Positions 1-6,622 of a stretch of DNA of 25,388 nt are shown here, piece by piece (position 1 is the stretch's first letter; each line of letters opens with the position of its first letter). The position numbers and the translations under genes were made by a program. A model generated the notes under the pieces. That model was not told where the DNA came from. It searched no databases and saw nothing but the letters and a program-made list of their open reading frames with translations. The stretch lies in NCBI GenBank assembly GCA_021156345.1, contig JAJNDJ010000006.1:1-25388 (forward strand). Direction: 5' to 3'. Origin of the DNA: Rubrobacteraceae bacterium. GTDB taxonomy: Bacteria > Actinomycetota > Rubrobacteria > Rubrobacterales > Rubrobacteraceae.

Positions 1-132
1 AAGCAGCAGCCCCTCCAGGTATCTCCTGAAACCGTCGCGCTGGGCGCGAGCACGACGAAAAAGGTCGTCAAAGCGCGAGGCGTAGTCCTCCAGGGGACCC
101 GGGGCGGGCCTTACGGGCAGTCGTCTGGTCAC
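1..132 (-). CDS. IS701-like transposase, N-terminal 44 residues (runs off left edge)
   Basis: Reading leftward from a GTG at 132-130 gives 44 uninterrupted codons up to the window edge. The peptide contains a segment reading LEDYASRFDDLFRRAR followed by QRDGFRRYLEGLLL, which resembles the N-terminus of IS701-group (SRSO-like) DDE transposases. A strong ribosome-binding site, AAGGAGGTG, lies at 146-138, five bases before the GTG, and fixes the start. The catalytic part is outside the window, so it cannot be said whether the gene is intact. It is transcribed in the same direction as the IS630 transposase to its right. The family call rests on the short N-terminal segment only. Confidence 0.6.
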   Translation of the reverse strand, partial: MTRRLPVRPAPGPLEDYASRFDDLFRRARAQRDGFRRYLEGLLL

Positions 133-194
133 AGCGGCACCTCCTTATGCCGCCATTGGAACACGGTACTTTTCATACTTCAACAAACTACCGT

Positions 195-1382
195 TAGTGC
201 ATGATCAGGCGACACTTTCGGTAATGGACAGGTGCTCGTGGTGCGGACATCCGAAGGCCGCGCAGACCCTATCTGCCAACTCGTAGGCCGCAAGCAGACC
301 GTCGGGTTCGACCACCTTTCGCTTGCCGTGAACCCACTTGGGCTCTATCGCATTGAGCCACGGGCTCTTTTTGGGCAGCAAGCAGCCGATGATCCTCACC
401 CCTCGTGCTCCGCCCTTTTTGACTCCTCGGTTGTGAGAGGCGATCCACTCTCTAACCTCTTTGGAGATGTGCCAGGAGGCGTTGTCCCAGATCAACACCC
501 AAACCTTCTTGCCAGCCGCTCGGAGCTCCTGGCAGCACCACGAAAGGAACCGCGTGGTTATCGCGCTCACCGGAGGGCCGTCCACGAAACGCACCCACAT
601 CTTCTCGAGCTCGGGCACATAAAGTCCGTAACAGGAGATGGCCTTAGGATCGGGGTCGTCCTTGGCGACCGATTGTTCGATGAGGCGCACAGGAGGTTCG
701 CCCGCATCGCTCCAGCTGCGGAGGGAGAGCCTGGCCAGGCGGCTGAACCAGGTCTCATCCGAGAAACCTACCGTCCAGGAGTCCGGATGAGTCGCCGCCA
801 AGCGAATCAATCGGTCGCTAGCGAAGCTAGCCTTGGTTCTTGCGTACTCGGGGTCGGGGCTGGTTATCCACCGCTTGGCCCGCTCCCAACGCACTCCGAG
901 GCGCTCCAGAGTGGCCCGGATGGTCTCCCCGCTCACTCGCTCCGTCGTCAAGCCCTCCTCGAAGCTCACCTCGGCAGCGAGATCCAACGTCCACAGGCTC
1001 GTATCCTTGCCGAATCCGCGGGGATCCTGATGGAGCATCCCCCGCAAAGCCTCTGCCTCCTCCGGATCGAAGGCCCGATGAACGGTGTGCGGGCGGCGCG
1101 ATCCCTGCCGGAGTGCCTCTCGGAGACCCTTCTCGTTGAACTCGTGGATGGCGTTGCGCGCCGTCTGCGGGTTGCAGCCCAGGCCGCGGGCTATCTGGTA
1201 GGCGTTCTCGCCCCTTTCGCTGGCGAGCAGGATCTGGCAGCGGCGCAGGGTGAAGGCATCCGGCGAGCGCAAACCCGCCTTCAGGGTCTCGCGCTCGGCG
1301 TCGGTCAAAGGACGCACGTATATCGGTCGTTTCGTGGAGTAGAGGATAAACCTTGACTACCATCTCGTCTGGAGATGCACTA
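195..1382 (-). mobile_element. Complete IS630-family insertion sequence with TA target duplication
   Basis: The element has imperfect terminal inverted repeats. Reading inward, the left end (from 197) is GTGCATGATCAGGCGA and the right end (from 1380) is GTGCATCTCCAGACGA, with 12 of 16 positions matching. Each end is bordered by TA (195-196 and 1381-1382), the target IS630/Tc1-type elements duplicate. The element between the TAs is 1184 bp and holds one transposase gene whose stop codon lies inside the left inverted repeat, as is common in this family. It has landed just upstream of an IS701-like gene. Confidence 0.8.
205..1317 (-). CDS. IS630-family transposase
   Basis: This 370-residue protein is a full-length IS630-type DDE transposase. 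The N-terminal third (about residues 1-140) is a helix-turn-helix DNA-binding region of the Homeodomain-like kind. The catalytic triad is visible as D187 in GFSDETWF, D278 in LIWDNASWH and E325 in SPWLNAIEPKW, with a D-to-E spacing expected of the family. It would cut at the terminal repeats of the surrounding element and insert it at TA. The start is a GTG at 1317-1315; no clear ribosome-binding site precedes it. There are no internal stops, so the element may still be active. A long open frame on the opposite strand over the same bases is a shadow. Confidence 0.9.
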   Translation of the reverse strand: MRPLTDAERETLKAGLRSPDAFTLRRCQILLASERGENAYQIARGLGCNPQTARNAIHEFNEKGLREALRQGSRRPHTVHRAFDPEEAEALRGMLHQDPRGFGKDTSLWTLDLAAEVSFEEGLTTERVSGETIRATLERLGVRWERAKRWITSPDPEYARTKASFASDRLIRLAATHPDSWTVGFSDETWFSRLARLSLRSWSDAGEPPVRLIEQSVAKDDPDPKAISCYGLYVPELEKMWVRFVDGPPVSAITTRFLSWCCQELRAAGKKVWVLIWDNASWHISKEVREWIASHNRGVKKGGARGVRIIGCLLPKKSPWLNAIEPKWVHGKRKVVEPDGLLAAYELADRVCAAFGCPHHEHLSITESVA

Positions 1383-1463
1383 GGCTGCTGGCGTAGGCCG
1401 CCGAGATGGTCAAAGGGCGTGAAGTAAAGACCTATAATACACATGGCCTGCGAGTGTTGAGTC

Positions 1464-1685
1464 TGCAAGGATGCCTCCGCGACGACAAGACTCGCCCAGG
1501 CACTCCTTAAGGACAACCCGATCCTCATTCTCGACGAGCCCACGAGCTCCGTGGATATATAGACGTAAGCCGTGATCATGGAGGCGATGACCCGATTAAG
1601 GCACGGACGCACCACCTTCATGATCGCCCACCGCCTCGGCACGTTGGCGACCTGTGACGTACGGCTGCGGATCGAAGGCCACTGA
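1464..1685 (+). pseudogene. ABC exporter ATPase, C-terminal remnant with two nonsense codons
   Basis: One reading frame carries the end of an MsbA-type ABC transporter nucleotide-binding domain. Codons from 1488 read RLAQALLKDNPILILDEPTSSVD, giving the Walker B and D-loop (1521-1556). After in-frame stops at 1560 (TAG) and 1566 (TAA), the same frame continues through VIMEAMTRLRHGRTT to FMIAHRLGTLATCD, which contains the H-loop histidine, and ends at TGA 1683-1685. Intact relatives have acidic residues where the stops now lie, so GAG to TAG and GAA to TAA are the likely changes. The signature motif before 1488 is degraded and the transmembrane part is absent. The remnant starts beside the right end of the IS630 element. 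It is a dead fragment. Confidence 0.8.
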
Positions 1686-2233
1686 CGTAGGATGGAAGGA
1701 AAAGGCCGGAAACCCTTATCTTCGGTCTACTTTATCCAGCGTCGAGCGTACGAACCTCGAGGAATGTCTGCTTCTACGCATCTCCGTAAATAAGGGCAAA
1801 AAGGAAGGGCCGGAGGCTTTTGGGGTGAAGGGAGCGACCACCGCTGCCATCTTCGAGGCCTACCACGTCGAAGAAGTGCTCGCCCCGAACCTACACAGCG
1901 TGGGCGGGGGGTTTCCTGCGTCTGACCATCACCGATCCTCCCATCGTCGCAGGTGCTTAACGAGCAGAAGCTAATATGGGCGCACCGGTTCGTCAGACAG
2001 GGCTTCTAGCTGGGAAAACTGGCCCCCATATAGCTAAATTAAGTATGAAATGATAAATTGGCCCGTAAGGGACATGAAGATGTATTTAGTTTGGATTGCC
2101 GACGTGAGCAACTAGGTGGGAGGGCTGAGTTTATGCATATCATCAAGCTGCAAGCGGCCCTAACACAAGGATGGCCTAATGCAGAAAGCGTCGCCTTCTG
2201 TGCTCCCCAGCACGACTTTGTCGAGCTCCCTGC
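1686..2233. other. 548-bp stretch with transposase debris, no intact gene
   Basis: Apart from the small IS630-type fragment listed separately, no convincing coding region was found. The part from about 1975 to 2130 is noticeably richer in A and T than its surroundings and is interrupted by stops in all frames. A short peptide-like stretch at about 1918-1960 could not be assigned. No clear promoter for the phosphotransferase gene at 2234 was recognised here. Confidence 0.6.
1826..1905 (+). pseudogene. Fragment of a second IS630-type transposase
   Basis: The translation contains KGATTAAIFEAYHVEEVL followed by APNLHS. This resembles the segment of IS630-group transposases that reads GATTxxxFEAYVExVLAPxL just before the second catalytic Asp. 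One extra codon (His) interrupts the match, and the downstream DN motif is not found in any frame. The surrounding 106-residue open frame (1654-1974) is therefore a chance extension around a fossil. The fragment differs from the intact element at 205-1317, which belongs to another subgroup. Confidence 0.5.
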
Positions 2234-3235
2234 ATGATGACACCTACGCCGGTGAACAAGGAGAAGCCGATCCCCAACGAGGTAGAAGAGGCACTTGCGA
2301 GGGGACTGCAGAACCACTTCGGAAGGCCGGTGCGTATCGTCGAGCTGCACTCCACATTCCTCGCAGATACGTTCAGCACACACCCGATATACCGCCTCCA
2401 CCTGACCCTCGACGGCGGCGAGCGCCTCACGGTCATCTTCAAGCTGCTGCAACCACAACAAGACGAGGATCCCCGTCGCGAGGTGCTGATATACCGGCGG
2501 CTGCTGGGGGGTGGGCACTTCGACGCGCCAACGGTGTATGCGTCGCTGTGCGACGAATCACGGGGGCGAAACTGGCTGTTCTTCGAGGACGTGGGAGAGT
2601 TGCGGCTAGAATGGTGCGACGTGGATGACTGGCCAGCCGCCTTCCGGTGGGTAGCCAGGATGCACGCTGAGTACTACGGCCGGGAGGAGGAGCTCAGGGC
2701 TCTCGGCTGCCTCGGTGAGCATGGTCCGCCCTTCTACCGTTTTCTCGCCCGCGGGGCGCGGGAGATGCTCCAGTGGTTGGATGCGCGGCGTCGGCTCGTC
2801 CGCTTGGAGCGTCTGATGACGCGTTGGTTCGACCTTTCCGTAGAGCACCTTGCTCGTCAGCCTTTAACGTTGTTACACGGCGATTTATACTGCCACAACC
2901 TCATGGTTCAGCCCGGCCCGAAGATCCGGCCGATAGACTGGGGGTATGCGGCCATCGGCGTCGCGGGATGGGACGTGGCGAAGCTGATCGCCGGTTGGGG
3001 ACCTGAGAAGGCTCACTTTATCGGGATCTACCTGGACGAGTTCGCTCTACACGCGCCCGTTCTGTTAGACCGGCGGGCGTTCGAGCGTACCTTGGCCCAT
3101 TGTCAGATCATGAGAACTCTGCAGATTCTGTACTGGTGGGAAGGGCCGTATAAGAACCTGGCGTTTGTGGACGGCGTGCTGGAAGAGATGGAGAGCGCCT
3201 GCCGTTATTTGGACACTGAGGGGAGCGATGATTGA
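2234..3235 (+). CDS. APH/choline-kinase-like phosphotransferase
   Basis: The 333-residue protein has the protein-kinase-like fold of the aminoglycoside phosphotransferase/choline kinase superfamily. It shows a candidate ATP-binding Lys at K70 in VIFK, a candidate Glu at E83, the catalytic loop HGDLYCHN at 215-222 (Brenner motif HxDxxxxN) and the metal-binding Asp in IDWG at 234-237. It should transfer phosphate from ATP to a small hydroxylated substrate; which one cannot be read from sequence. Its neighbours are a methyltransferase and glycosyltransferases, so a sugar, sugar alcohol or lipid-linked glycan is more likely than an antibiotic. The start could be either of two adjacent ATGs (2234 or 2237); no strong ribosome-binding site is visible. 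Its stop overlaps the ATG of the next, degraded ORF at 3228. The last 24 codons are part of a sequence duplicated at 4258-4367. Confidence 0.8.
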   Translation: MMTPTPVNKEKPIPNEVEEALARGLQNHFGRPVRIVELHSTFLADTFSTHPIYRLHLTLDGGERLTVIFKLLQPQQDEDPRREVLIYRRLLGGGHFDAPTVYASLCDESRGRNWLFFEDVGELRLEWCDVDDWPAAFRWVARMHAEYYGREEELRALGCLGEHGPPFYRFLARGAREMLQWLDARRRLVRLERLMTRWFDLSVEHLARQPLTLLHGDLYCHNLMVQPGPKIRPIDWGYAAIGVAGWDVAKLIAGWGPEKAHFIGIYLDEFALHAPVLLDRRAFERTLAHCQIMRTLQILYWWEGPYKNLAFVDGVLEEMESACRYLDTEGSDD

Positions 3236-3271
3236 CCAGCTCCAGTTCGCCTGGATCACGCTGGTGGCCCT
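3162..3271 (+). repeat. Dispersed direct repeat, copy A (end of phosphotransferase gene and start of next ORF)
   Basis: About 92 of 110 bases match copy B at 4258-4367 without gaps. The repeat spans the last 24 codons of the phosphotransferase gene, its stop, and the overlapping ATG and first codons of a following ORF. Identity is highest in the first 85 bases. Copy A keeps the phosphotransferase frame open, whereas copy B has a TAA inside it. Confidence 0.85.
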
Positions 3272-3416
3272 CCGTTACCTCTCGTCGGACTATCACGGCC
3301 GGTGCCGTGGAAAACGGGAAGCAGAGATACGTACGCTGACTGATCTTCGCAACCGGCAACCCGTCCAAGAACTAGGCATCCGCTTGGCGAGCTATGCCGA
3401 TTCTAAAGCCCTATAA
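3228..3416 (+). pseudogene. Short ORF, probable truncated start of a lost gene
   Basis: An ATG at 3228 overlaps the phosphotransferase stop (TGA 3233-3235) and opens a 62-codon frame beginning MIDQLQFAWITLVALRYL. The corresponding codons in copy B of the repeat read MTDQLQIAQIVPVVLPKG. The second form resembles the first strand of a GT4-type glycosyltransferase, where such proteins often begin with a short charged run and then IAQIVPV. The rest of this ORF (residues 20-62) is Arg-rich and matches nothing I recognise. It is most simply a decayed or recombined gene start. Translation coupled to the upstream gene is possible, but a functional product is doubtful. Confidence 0.4.
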
Positions 3417-3568
3417 TACATATACACTGATCGCACGCCCCCAAAGTTGTTGGACGAGTTCTGGAGCGATCGTTAGTATGCAGCTGGACGTAGGTCTGAG
3501 ATACCGCAGCCTGCTACCTAACACACAAAGGGGGGCACAACTGTGAGCGACACAAAGGGGGCGCAACC
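3236..3568. other. 333-bp stretch between phosphotransferase and methyltransferase genes
   Basis: Contains the decayed ORF at 3228-3416, a TAAAG-CTATAATACA-type sequence at 3404-3423 that closely matches 1425-1444, and the 27-bp tandem duplication at 3523-3576. Between 3424 and 3522 nothing recognisable was found. Confidence 0.6.
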
Positions 3569-3576
3569 GTGACCGA
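3523..3576 (+). repeat. Two tandem 27-bp copies of a ribosome-binding site plus GTG start
   Basis: Copy 1 (3523-3549) and copy 2 (from 3550) both begin ACACAAAGGGGG and end with CAAC(T/C)GTGA(G/C)CG. They differ by a one-base indel in the G run and three substitutions. Each copy carries a purine-rich ribosome-binding site followed by a GTG. The second GTG (3569) starts the methyltransferase gene; the first (3543) starts a nine-codon ORF. Confidence 0.85.
3543..3572 (+). other. Nine-codon upstream ORF coupled to the methyltransferase start
   Basis: GTG at 3543 follows AAAGGGGGG and encodes MSDTKGAQP before TGA at 3570-3572. The stop overlaps the methyltransferase GTG (3569-3571) in a GTGA arrangement, the classic geometry for translational coupling. 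It may be a leader peptide, or simply a by-product of the tandem duplication. Confidence 0.4.
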
Positions 3577-4105
3577 GATTCGTCGCCTCAACTGGGGCTG
3601 CGGTGACGTTACACCACCCGCCTGGATTAATTCGGACATCAAGAGTGGCCCAGGGATCGATATTAGCGCAGACATCCTTGAGGGCTTACCGCTCGATGAC
3701 GATAGCATCTACTATATTTCTAGCCAGCATGCGTTGCCGGAACTCACGGTCTGGACCCCGTTGGACGCCCTCTCCGAGCTACGCCGGGTGCTGAAGCCGG
3801 GCGGTGTGTTGCGCCTGTGCCTGCCCGATCTCGACCTGGCTATCGCAGCCTATCAGAGCGGCCGGCAAGAGTTTTTCCCTGAGTGGTCTTGGGATGCCAT
3901 CAGTGGCAACTTCATCACCCACATAGTGTGGCATGGCTACATCAAAACCCCATTCACTTACGAGTTCGCTGAAGAGCTGCTGTGGAAGGTGGGCTTCGCA
4001 GATGTACGCCGGGTTGGGTATCTCCATACGGTCAGCTCCTATCCAGAGATCGTTGAGCTAGGCTGGCGAGAAGGGCGAAGTTTCTATGTCGAAGCCTTTA
4101 TATGA
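3569..4105 (+). CDS. Small class I SAM-dependent methyltransferase-like protein
   Basis: This 178-residue protein has the layout of the compact SAM methyltransferases found in polysaccharide clusters. The SAM-binding glycine motif is NWGCGD (residues 8-13). An acidic residue follows at the end of the second strand in NSDI, and the post-motif LKPGGVLRLCLPDLD sits near residues 74-90. The fold is shorter than a full methyltransferase domain, with a divergent C-terminal part ending FYVEAF. The start is GTG 3569, chosen because AAAGGGGG precedes it. The acceptor is unknown; a sugar or nucleotide-sugar is likely from the context of phosphotransferase and glycosyltransferases. Related proteins of this type are sometimes inactive partners, so activity is not assured. 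Confidence 0.75.
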   Translation: MTEIRRLNWGCGDVTPPAWINSDIKSGPGIDISADILEGLPLDDDSIYYISSQHALPELTVWTPLDALSELRRVLKPGGVLRLCLPDLDLAIAAYQSGRQEFFPEWSWDAISGNFITHIVWHGYIKTPFTYEFAEELLWKVGFADVRRVGYLHTVSSYPEIVELGWREGRSFYVEAFI

Positions 4106-4134
4106 GCTAACTACTTATCCGTATACTTCGAGCA

Positions 4135-4298
4135 TGGCCGACGAAGACACCGTACTCGAAGAGGCGATGGACAACCTCAAGGAGGCCGGGCAGCGCATCA
4201 GGGCAACTCAGAGCCTTATGCGTTCGCAGGGTATGACCGAAGGCGAGGGCATCTTCACGTTTGTGGACGGTGTGCTAGAAGAGATGGAGAGCGCCTAA
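4135..4298 (+). pseudogene. Chimeric short ORF ending in a phosphotransferase tail
   Basis: ATG at 4135 opens 54 codons. Residues 1-41 (MADEDTVLEEAMDNLKEAG and on) form an acidic, probably helical segment that I do not recognise. The last 12 residues, FVDGVLEEMESA, are identical to residues in the C-terminus of the phosphotransferase encoded at 2234-3235. The frame then hits TAA where the intact gene has TGC. Beyond the stop the same frame continues RYLDNEESDD, matching RYLDTEGSDD of the intact copy. The ORF therefore looks like a recombination joint between an unknown gene and the end of a second phosphotransferase gene. A longer in-frame start exists at 4086, overlapping the methyltransferase gene. 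Confidence 0.55.
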
Positions 4299-4367
4299 CG
4301 TTACTTGGATAATGAGGAGAGCGATGACTGACCAGCTGCAGATCGCCCAGATCGTGCCGGTCGTCCT
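4258..4367 (+). repeat. Dispersed direct repeat, copy B
   Basis: Matches copy A (3162-3271) at about 92 of 110 positions with no gaps. The upstream flanks of the two copies are unrelated, so the left edge at 4258 is a sharp recombination boundary. Downstream similarity fades gradually after about 4345. Confidence 0.85.
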
Positions 4368-4389
4368 GCCGAAAGGAAAAACAGCTTGA
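4324..4389 (+). pseudogene. Truncated start of a probable GT4 glycosyltransferase gene
   Basis: ATG 4324 overlaps the stop of the phosphotransferase-like tail and encodes only 21 residues, MTDQLQIAQIVPVVLPKGKT plus a final Ala, before TGA. The sequence IAQIVPVVLPxG is what one expects of the first beta strand and glycine loop of a GT4 (GT-B fold) glycosyltransferase. No continuation was found in other frames. It indicates that a glycosyltransferase gene once followed a phosphotransferase gene here. The family call rests on very few residues. Confidence 0.4.
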
Positions 4390-4550
4390 GGTTCGAACAT
4401 TGCGCACCTGTGCTCTATACCGTAGAGTTGTAGACGTCGCTGATGATAGGCTCGGGTTATGCAGTGGTTAAAACCACGTTTGGACGAGGCGTTCGCTGGT
4501 TGCCTTGCTCGTTGGCGAGCGTATGGCGCCCAGAGCATCGGGAGAGGTCA

Positions 4551-4604
4551 ATGACCGAGCCCTTTGATGTCGAGATCGTAGGTAAGAGGACTAAGCGCCT
4601 CTAA
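4551..4604 (+). other. 17-codon ORF just upstream of the beta-helix gene
   Basis: ATG 4551 is preceded by GGGAGAGG and encodes MTEPFDVEIVGKRTKRL, stopping at TAA 4602-4604. The stop lies in the ribosome-binding site (AAGGAGGG) of the beta-helix gene at 4620, so ribosomes ending here would be placed next to that start. It may be a leader peptide or another gene-start relic. Confidence 0.3.
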
Positions 4605-4619
4605 GGAGGGTGGGAGCGA

Positions 4620-6323
4620 ATGATCCAACGACCAATGCTCCTCGCAGTGTGCCTGGCGTGGTTTGTAGCAATGCTGGTCCTCGGGGATTTTGCTTACGCG
4701 CACAACACGACATACTACGTGGATGCCGCTGGCGGCAACGATTCGAATAGTGGCACATCTGAGGCCGAGCCTTGGGCGACAATCAGCAGGGCCAACGCGC
4801 TCGATCTGGATCCCGGCGACCGGCTGCTTTTCAAGGGGGGAGAGGTAATCGACGGCAACCTTCAGTTGGGTGCCCTGGACGCGGGTACGGCCAAGATGCC
4901 CGTCGTAGTCAGCTCATACGGTGAAGGGAGGGCTCGCATCGAGGCGGGCAAGGGCAAGGGCGTGAGCATCTACAACGCGGGTGGCGTCGAGGTGTCAAAC
5001 CTTATCGTCACAGGCGTAGGCTACGACGCTGGGAGCAGAGCGAGCGGGGTCGAGATCTATACTGATCGGGGTAATGCAGCGAAGCTGGAGCACGTCTACG
5101 TAGAGAATGTCGAGGTCAGCGGCTTTGGCGACGCGGGCATAATCCTCGGTGCCGACCCGAAAGACGCCACCAAGAGCGGCTTCAGGGATGTGCGGATCAC
5201 AAACGTCTCTGCCCACGGTAATGCCGACGCGGGTATCAACTCTTTCGGATACTTCTCCCGCTCGGCGAAAGGTTGGGCGCATGAGGACGTTTACGTCGGC
5301 GATTCCCACACCTACAACAATAGGGGTATTCCCGATAAGGACTATAACAGCGGCAACGGTATCGTGCTGAGCGATGTGAATGGCGCAACCATCGAGCGGT
5401 GCGTCTCTAACAACAACGGCGAGAACAATAACTACTCGGGCGGCGGGCCGATCGGCATCTGGGCTTGGGACTCCAACGCCGTCACCATCCAACATAACGA
5501 GAGTTACGCTAATAAGAGTGCTACCAAGGACGGCGGTGGGTTTGACCTAGACGGCGGCGTAACGAACTCCGTTATTCAGTACAACTACAGCCACGACAAC
5601 GCCGGTGCCGGTTATCTCCTGGCGCAATTCCCCTATGCTCGGGAGTTCAGCAACAACGTGGTCCGCTACAATATCAGTGAAAACGATGGAAGGAAAGGGT
5701 CATACGGTGCCATCCATTTCTGGAACGGATGGCGCAACGGTATCAAAGATACCAAGGTTTACCACAACACAGTTTACGTCAGCCCCCGAGTCGGTGCCGC
5801 TCCGAAAGCCGTACGCTTTATCGGCAAGACAACCAACACCCGCCTCTACAACAACATCTTCGTTACCACTGGTGGCGTGCCGCTGGTTGCCGGCCAGCAG
5901 AGCGGCGTGCTTTTGCAGGGCAACGACTACTGGAGCAGCGGAGATCCATTCAGAATCAGAAATGGCGGCACGACTTACCGGAGCCTGGCCGCTTGGCGGC
6001 GTGCCACCGGGCAAGAGAAAAACGGGGCCACCAACACGGGTATGACAGTCAACCCCCACCTTATTAATCCGGGAGGGGGAGGCACCATAGGCAGCGCCGC
6101 TCGGTTGTCCACGCTAGCTGCCTACAAACTGAGGACCAACTCCCGCATGATAGATGCAGCCCTGAATCTAAGGAGACTCCGCGGCCTCGATGCTGGCCCA
6201 GCAGACTTCTATGGTACGAGCATCCCGCAGCAGAGGTCCTACGACATCGGTGCGCATGAGGCGTTGTCCACCGAGGCCCACGAGCGAACAGACAAGGACG
6301 AAGCCGACGAGGCCCACGAGTGA
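4620..6323 (+). CDS. Secreted right-handed beta-helix repeat protein
   Basis: The 567-residue protein starts with a signal peptide: charged start, hydrophobic core at residues 6-22, and a probable signal peptidase I site AYA-H at 27/28. The mature part opens with TYYVDAAGGNDSNSGTS and PWATISRAN, a hallmark of parallel beta-helix proteins of the pectate lyase/polysaccharide lyase-like type. Repeated Asn- and Gly-rich turns follow (NNNGENNNY, HNESYANKS, QYNYSHDNAGAGY, VRYNISENDG) to about residue 410. It probably binds or cleaves an extracellular polysaccharide, but catalytic residues cannot be picked by eye. AAGGAGGGTGGGAG precedes the ATG. The C-terminus is an acidic tail, TEAHERTDKDEADEAHE, produced by a 36-bp tandem repeat whose second copy supplies the stop codon. 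Confidence 0.8.
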   Translation: MIQRPMLLAVCLAWFVAMLVLGDFAYAHNTTYYVDAAGGNDSNSGTSEAEPWATISRANALDLDPGDRLLFKGGEVIDGNLQLGALDAGTAKMPVVVSSYGEGRARIEAGKGKGVSIYNAGGVEVSNLIVTGVGYDAGSRASGVEIYTDRGNAAKLEHVYVENVEVSGFGDAGIILGADPKDATKSGFRDVRITNVSAHGNADAGINSFGYFSRSAKGWAHEDVYVGDSHTYNNRGIPDKDYNSGNGIVLSDVNGATIERCVSNNNGENNNYSGGGPIGIWAWDSNAVTIQHNESYANKSATKDGGGFDLDGGVTNSVIQYNYSHDNAGAGYLLAQFPYAREFSNNVVRYNISENDGRKGSYGAIHFWNGWRNGIKDTKVYHNTVYVSPRVGAAPKAVRFIGKTTNTRLYNNIFVTTGGVPLVAGQQSGVLLQGNDYWSSGDPFRIRNGGTTYRSLAAWRRATGQEKNGATNTGMTVNPHLINPGGGGTIGSAARLSTLAAYKLRTNSRMIDAALNLRRLRGLDAGPADFYGTSIPQQRSYDIGAHEALSTEAHERTDKDEADEAHE

Positions 6324-6343
6324 ATAGACAAGGACGAAGCCGA
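6272..6343 (+). repeat. Two tandem 36-bp copies spanning the end of the beta-helix gene
   Basis: Copy 1 is 6272-6307 and copy 2 is 6308-6343; they differ at two C-to-T positions. In copy 1 the codon is CGA (Arg); in copy 2 it is TGA, the stop of the beta-helix gene. The repeat also touches the edge of the IS5 transposase remnant on the opposite strand. Confidence 0.85.
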
Positions 6344-6349
6344 CTCTCG

Positions 6350-6622
6350 GTTCTTGGACCAGCGCGTGCGCAGGCTGCGACGCTTGGTGAGCCAGGAAAT
6401 CGTCCGCTCCACCACCCATCTCCTCGCCGGATGAGGCTCGCCGTGGGAGTCCCTTTCCTGGGAGGATTGGTCGCTCGATTCGGTTGAGTCTTTCTTTCTG
6501 GGATTGACCTTGATGTGAGTCGTGTAGCCTTCCGAGGCAGCGAACTCCCTCACCTCTGAGGCATCGTAGGCTTTGTCGGCGCACAGGTGCTGCTCCTTGT
6601 GAGCCGAACGCTTCAGCGCCAC
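6350..6622 (-). pseudogene. IS5-family transposase, C-terminal remnant
   Basis: The minus-strand translation contains QHLCADKAYD, then EVREFAASEGYTTHIKVNPR and RRWVVERTISWLTKRRSLRT followed by RWSKN. These are the third-strand and DDE-glutamate region (Y-x2-R-x3-E type, here RRWVVERT) of IS5-group transposases. The upstream half with the first two catalytic Asp residues is missing; a TAG interrupts the frame near 6650. The expected C-terminal hydrophobic segment after WSKN is replaced by the 36-bp repeat region. It is therefore truncated at both ends. Continuation of the frame to 6239 is read-through into beta-helix DNA. Confidence 0.75.

Larger units (their letters stand above)
4106..4619. 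other. 514-bp scarred stretch between methyltransferase and beta-helix genes
   Basis: Holds a chimeric 54-codon ORF (4135-4298), copy B of the 110-bp repeat, a 21-codon truncated gene start (4324-4389) and a 17-codon ORF with its own ribosome-binding site (4551-4604). Between 4390 and 4550 no gene, RNA or clear signal was recognised. Confidence 0.6.

Noticed and set aside
232..1356. 374-codon open frame on the plus strand
   Set aside because: It lies exactly opposite the IS630 transposase, whose catalytic motifs are complete. Its own translation has no recognisable domain and arises from GC-rich codon bias.
4385..4400. GGTTCGAAC, resembling a tRNA T-loop
   Set aside because: The flanking bases do not form a T-stem, and no acceptor, anticodon or D arm could be found around it.
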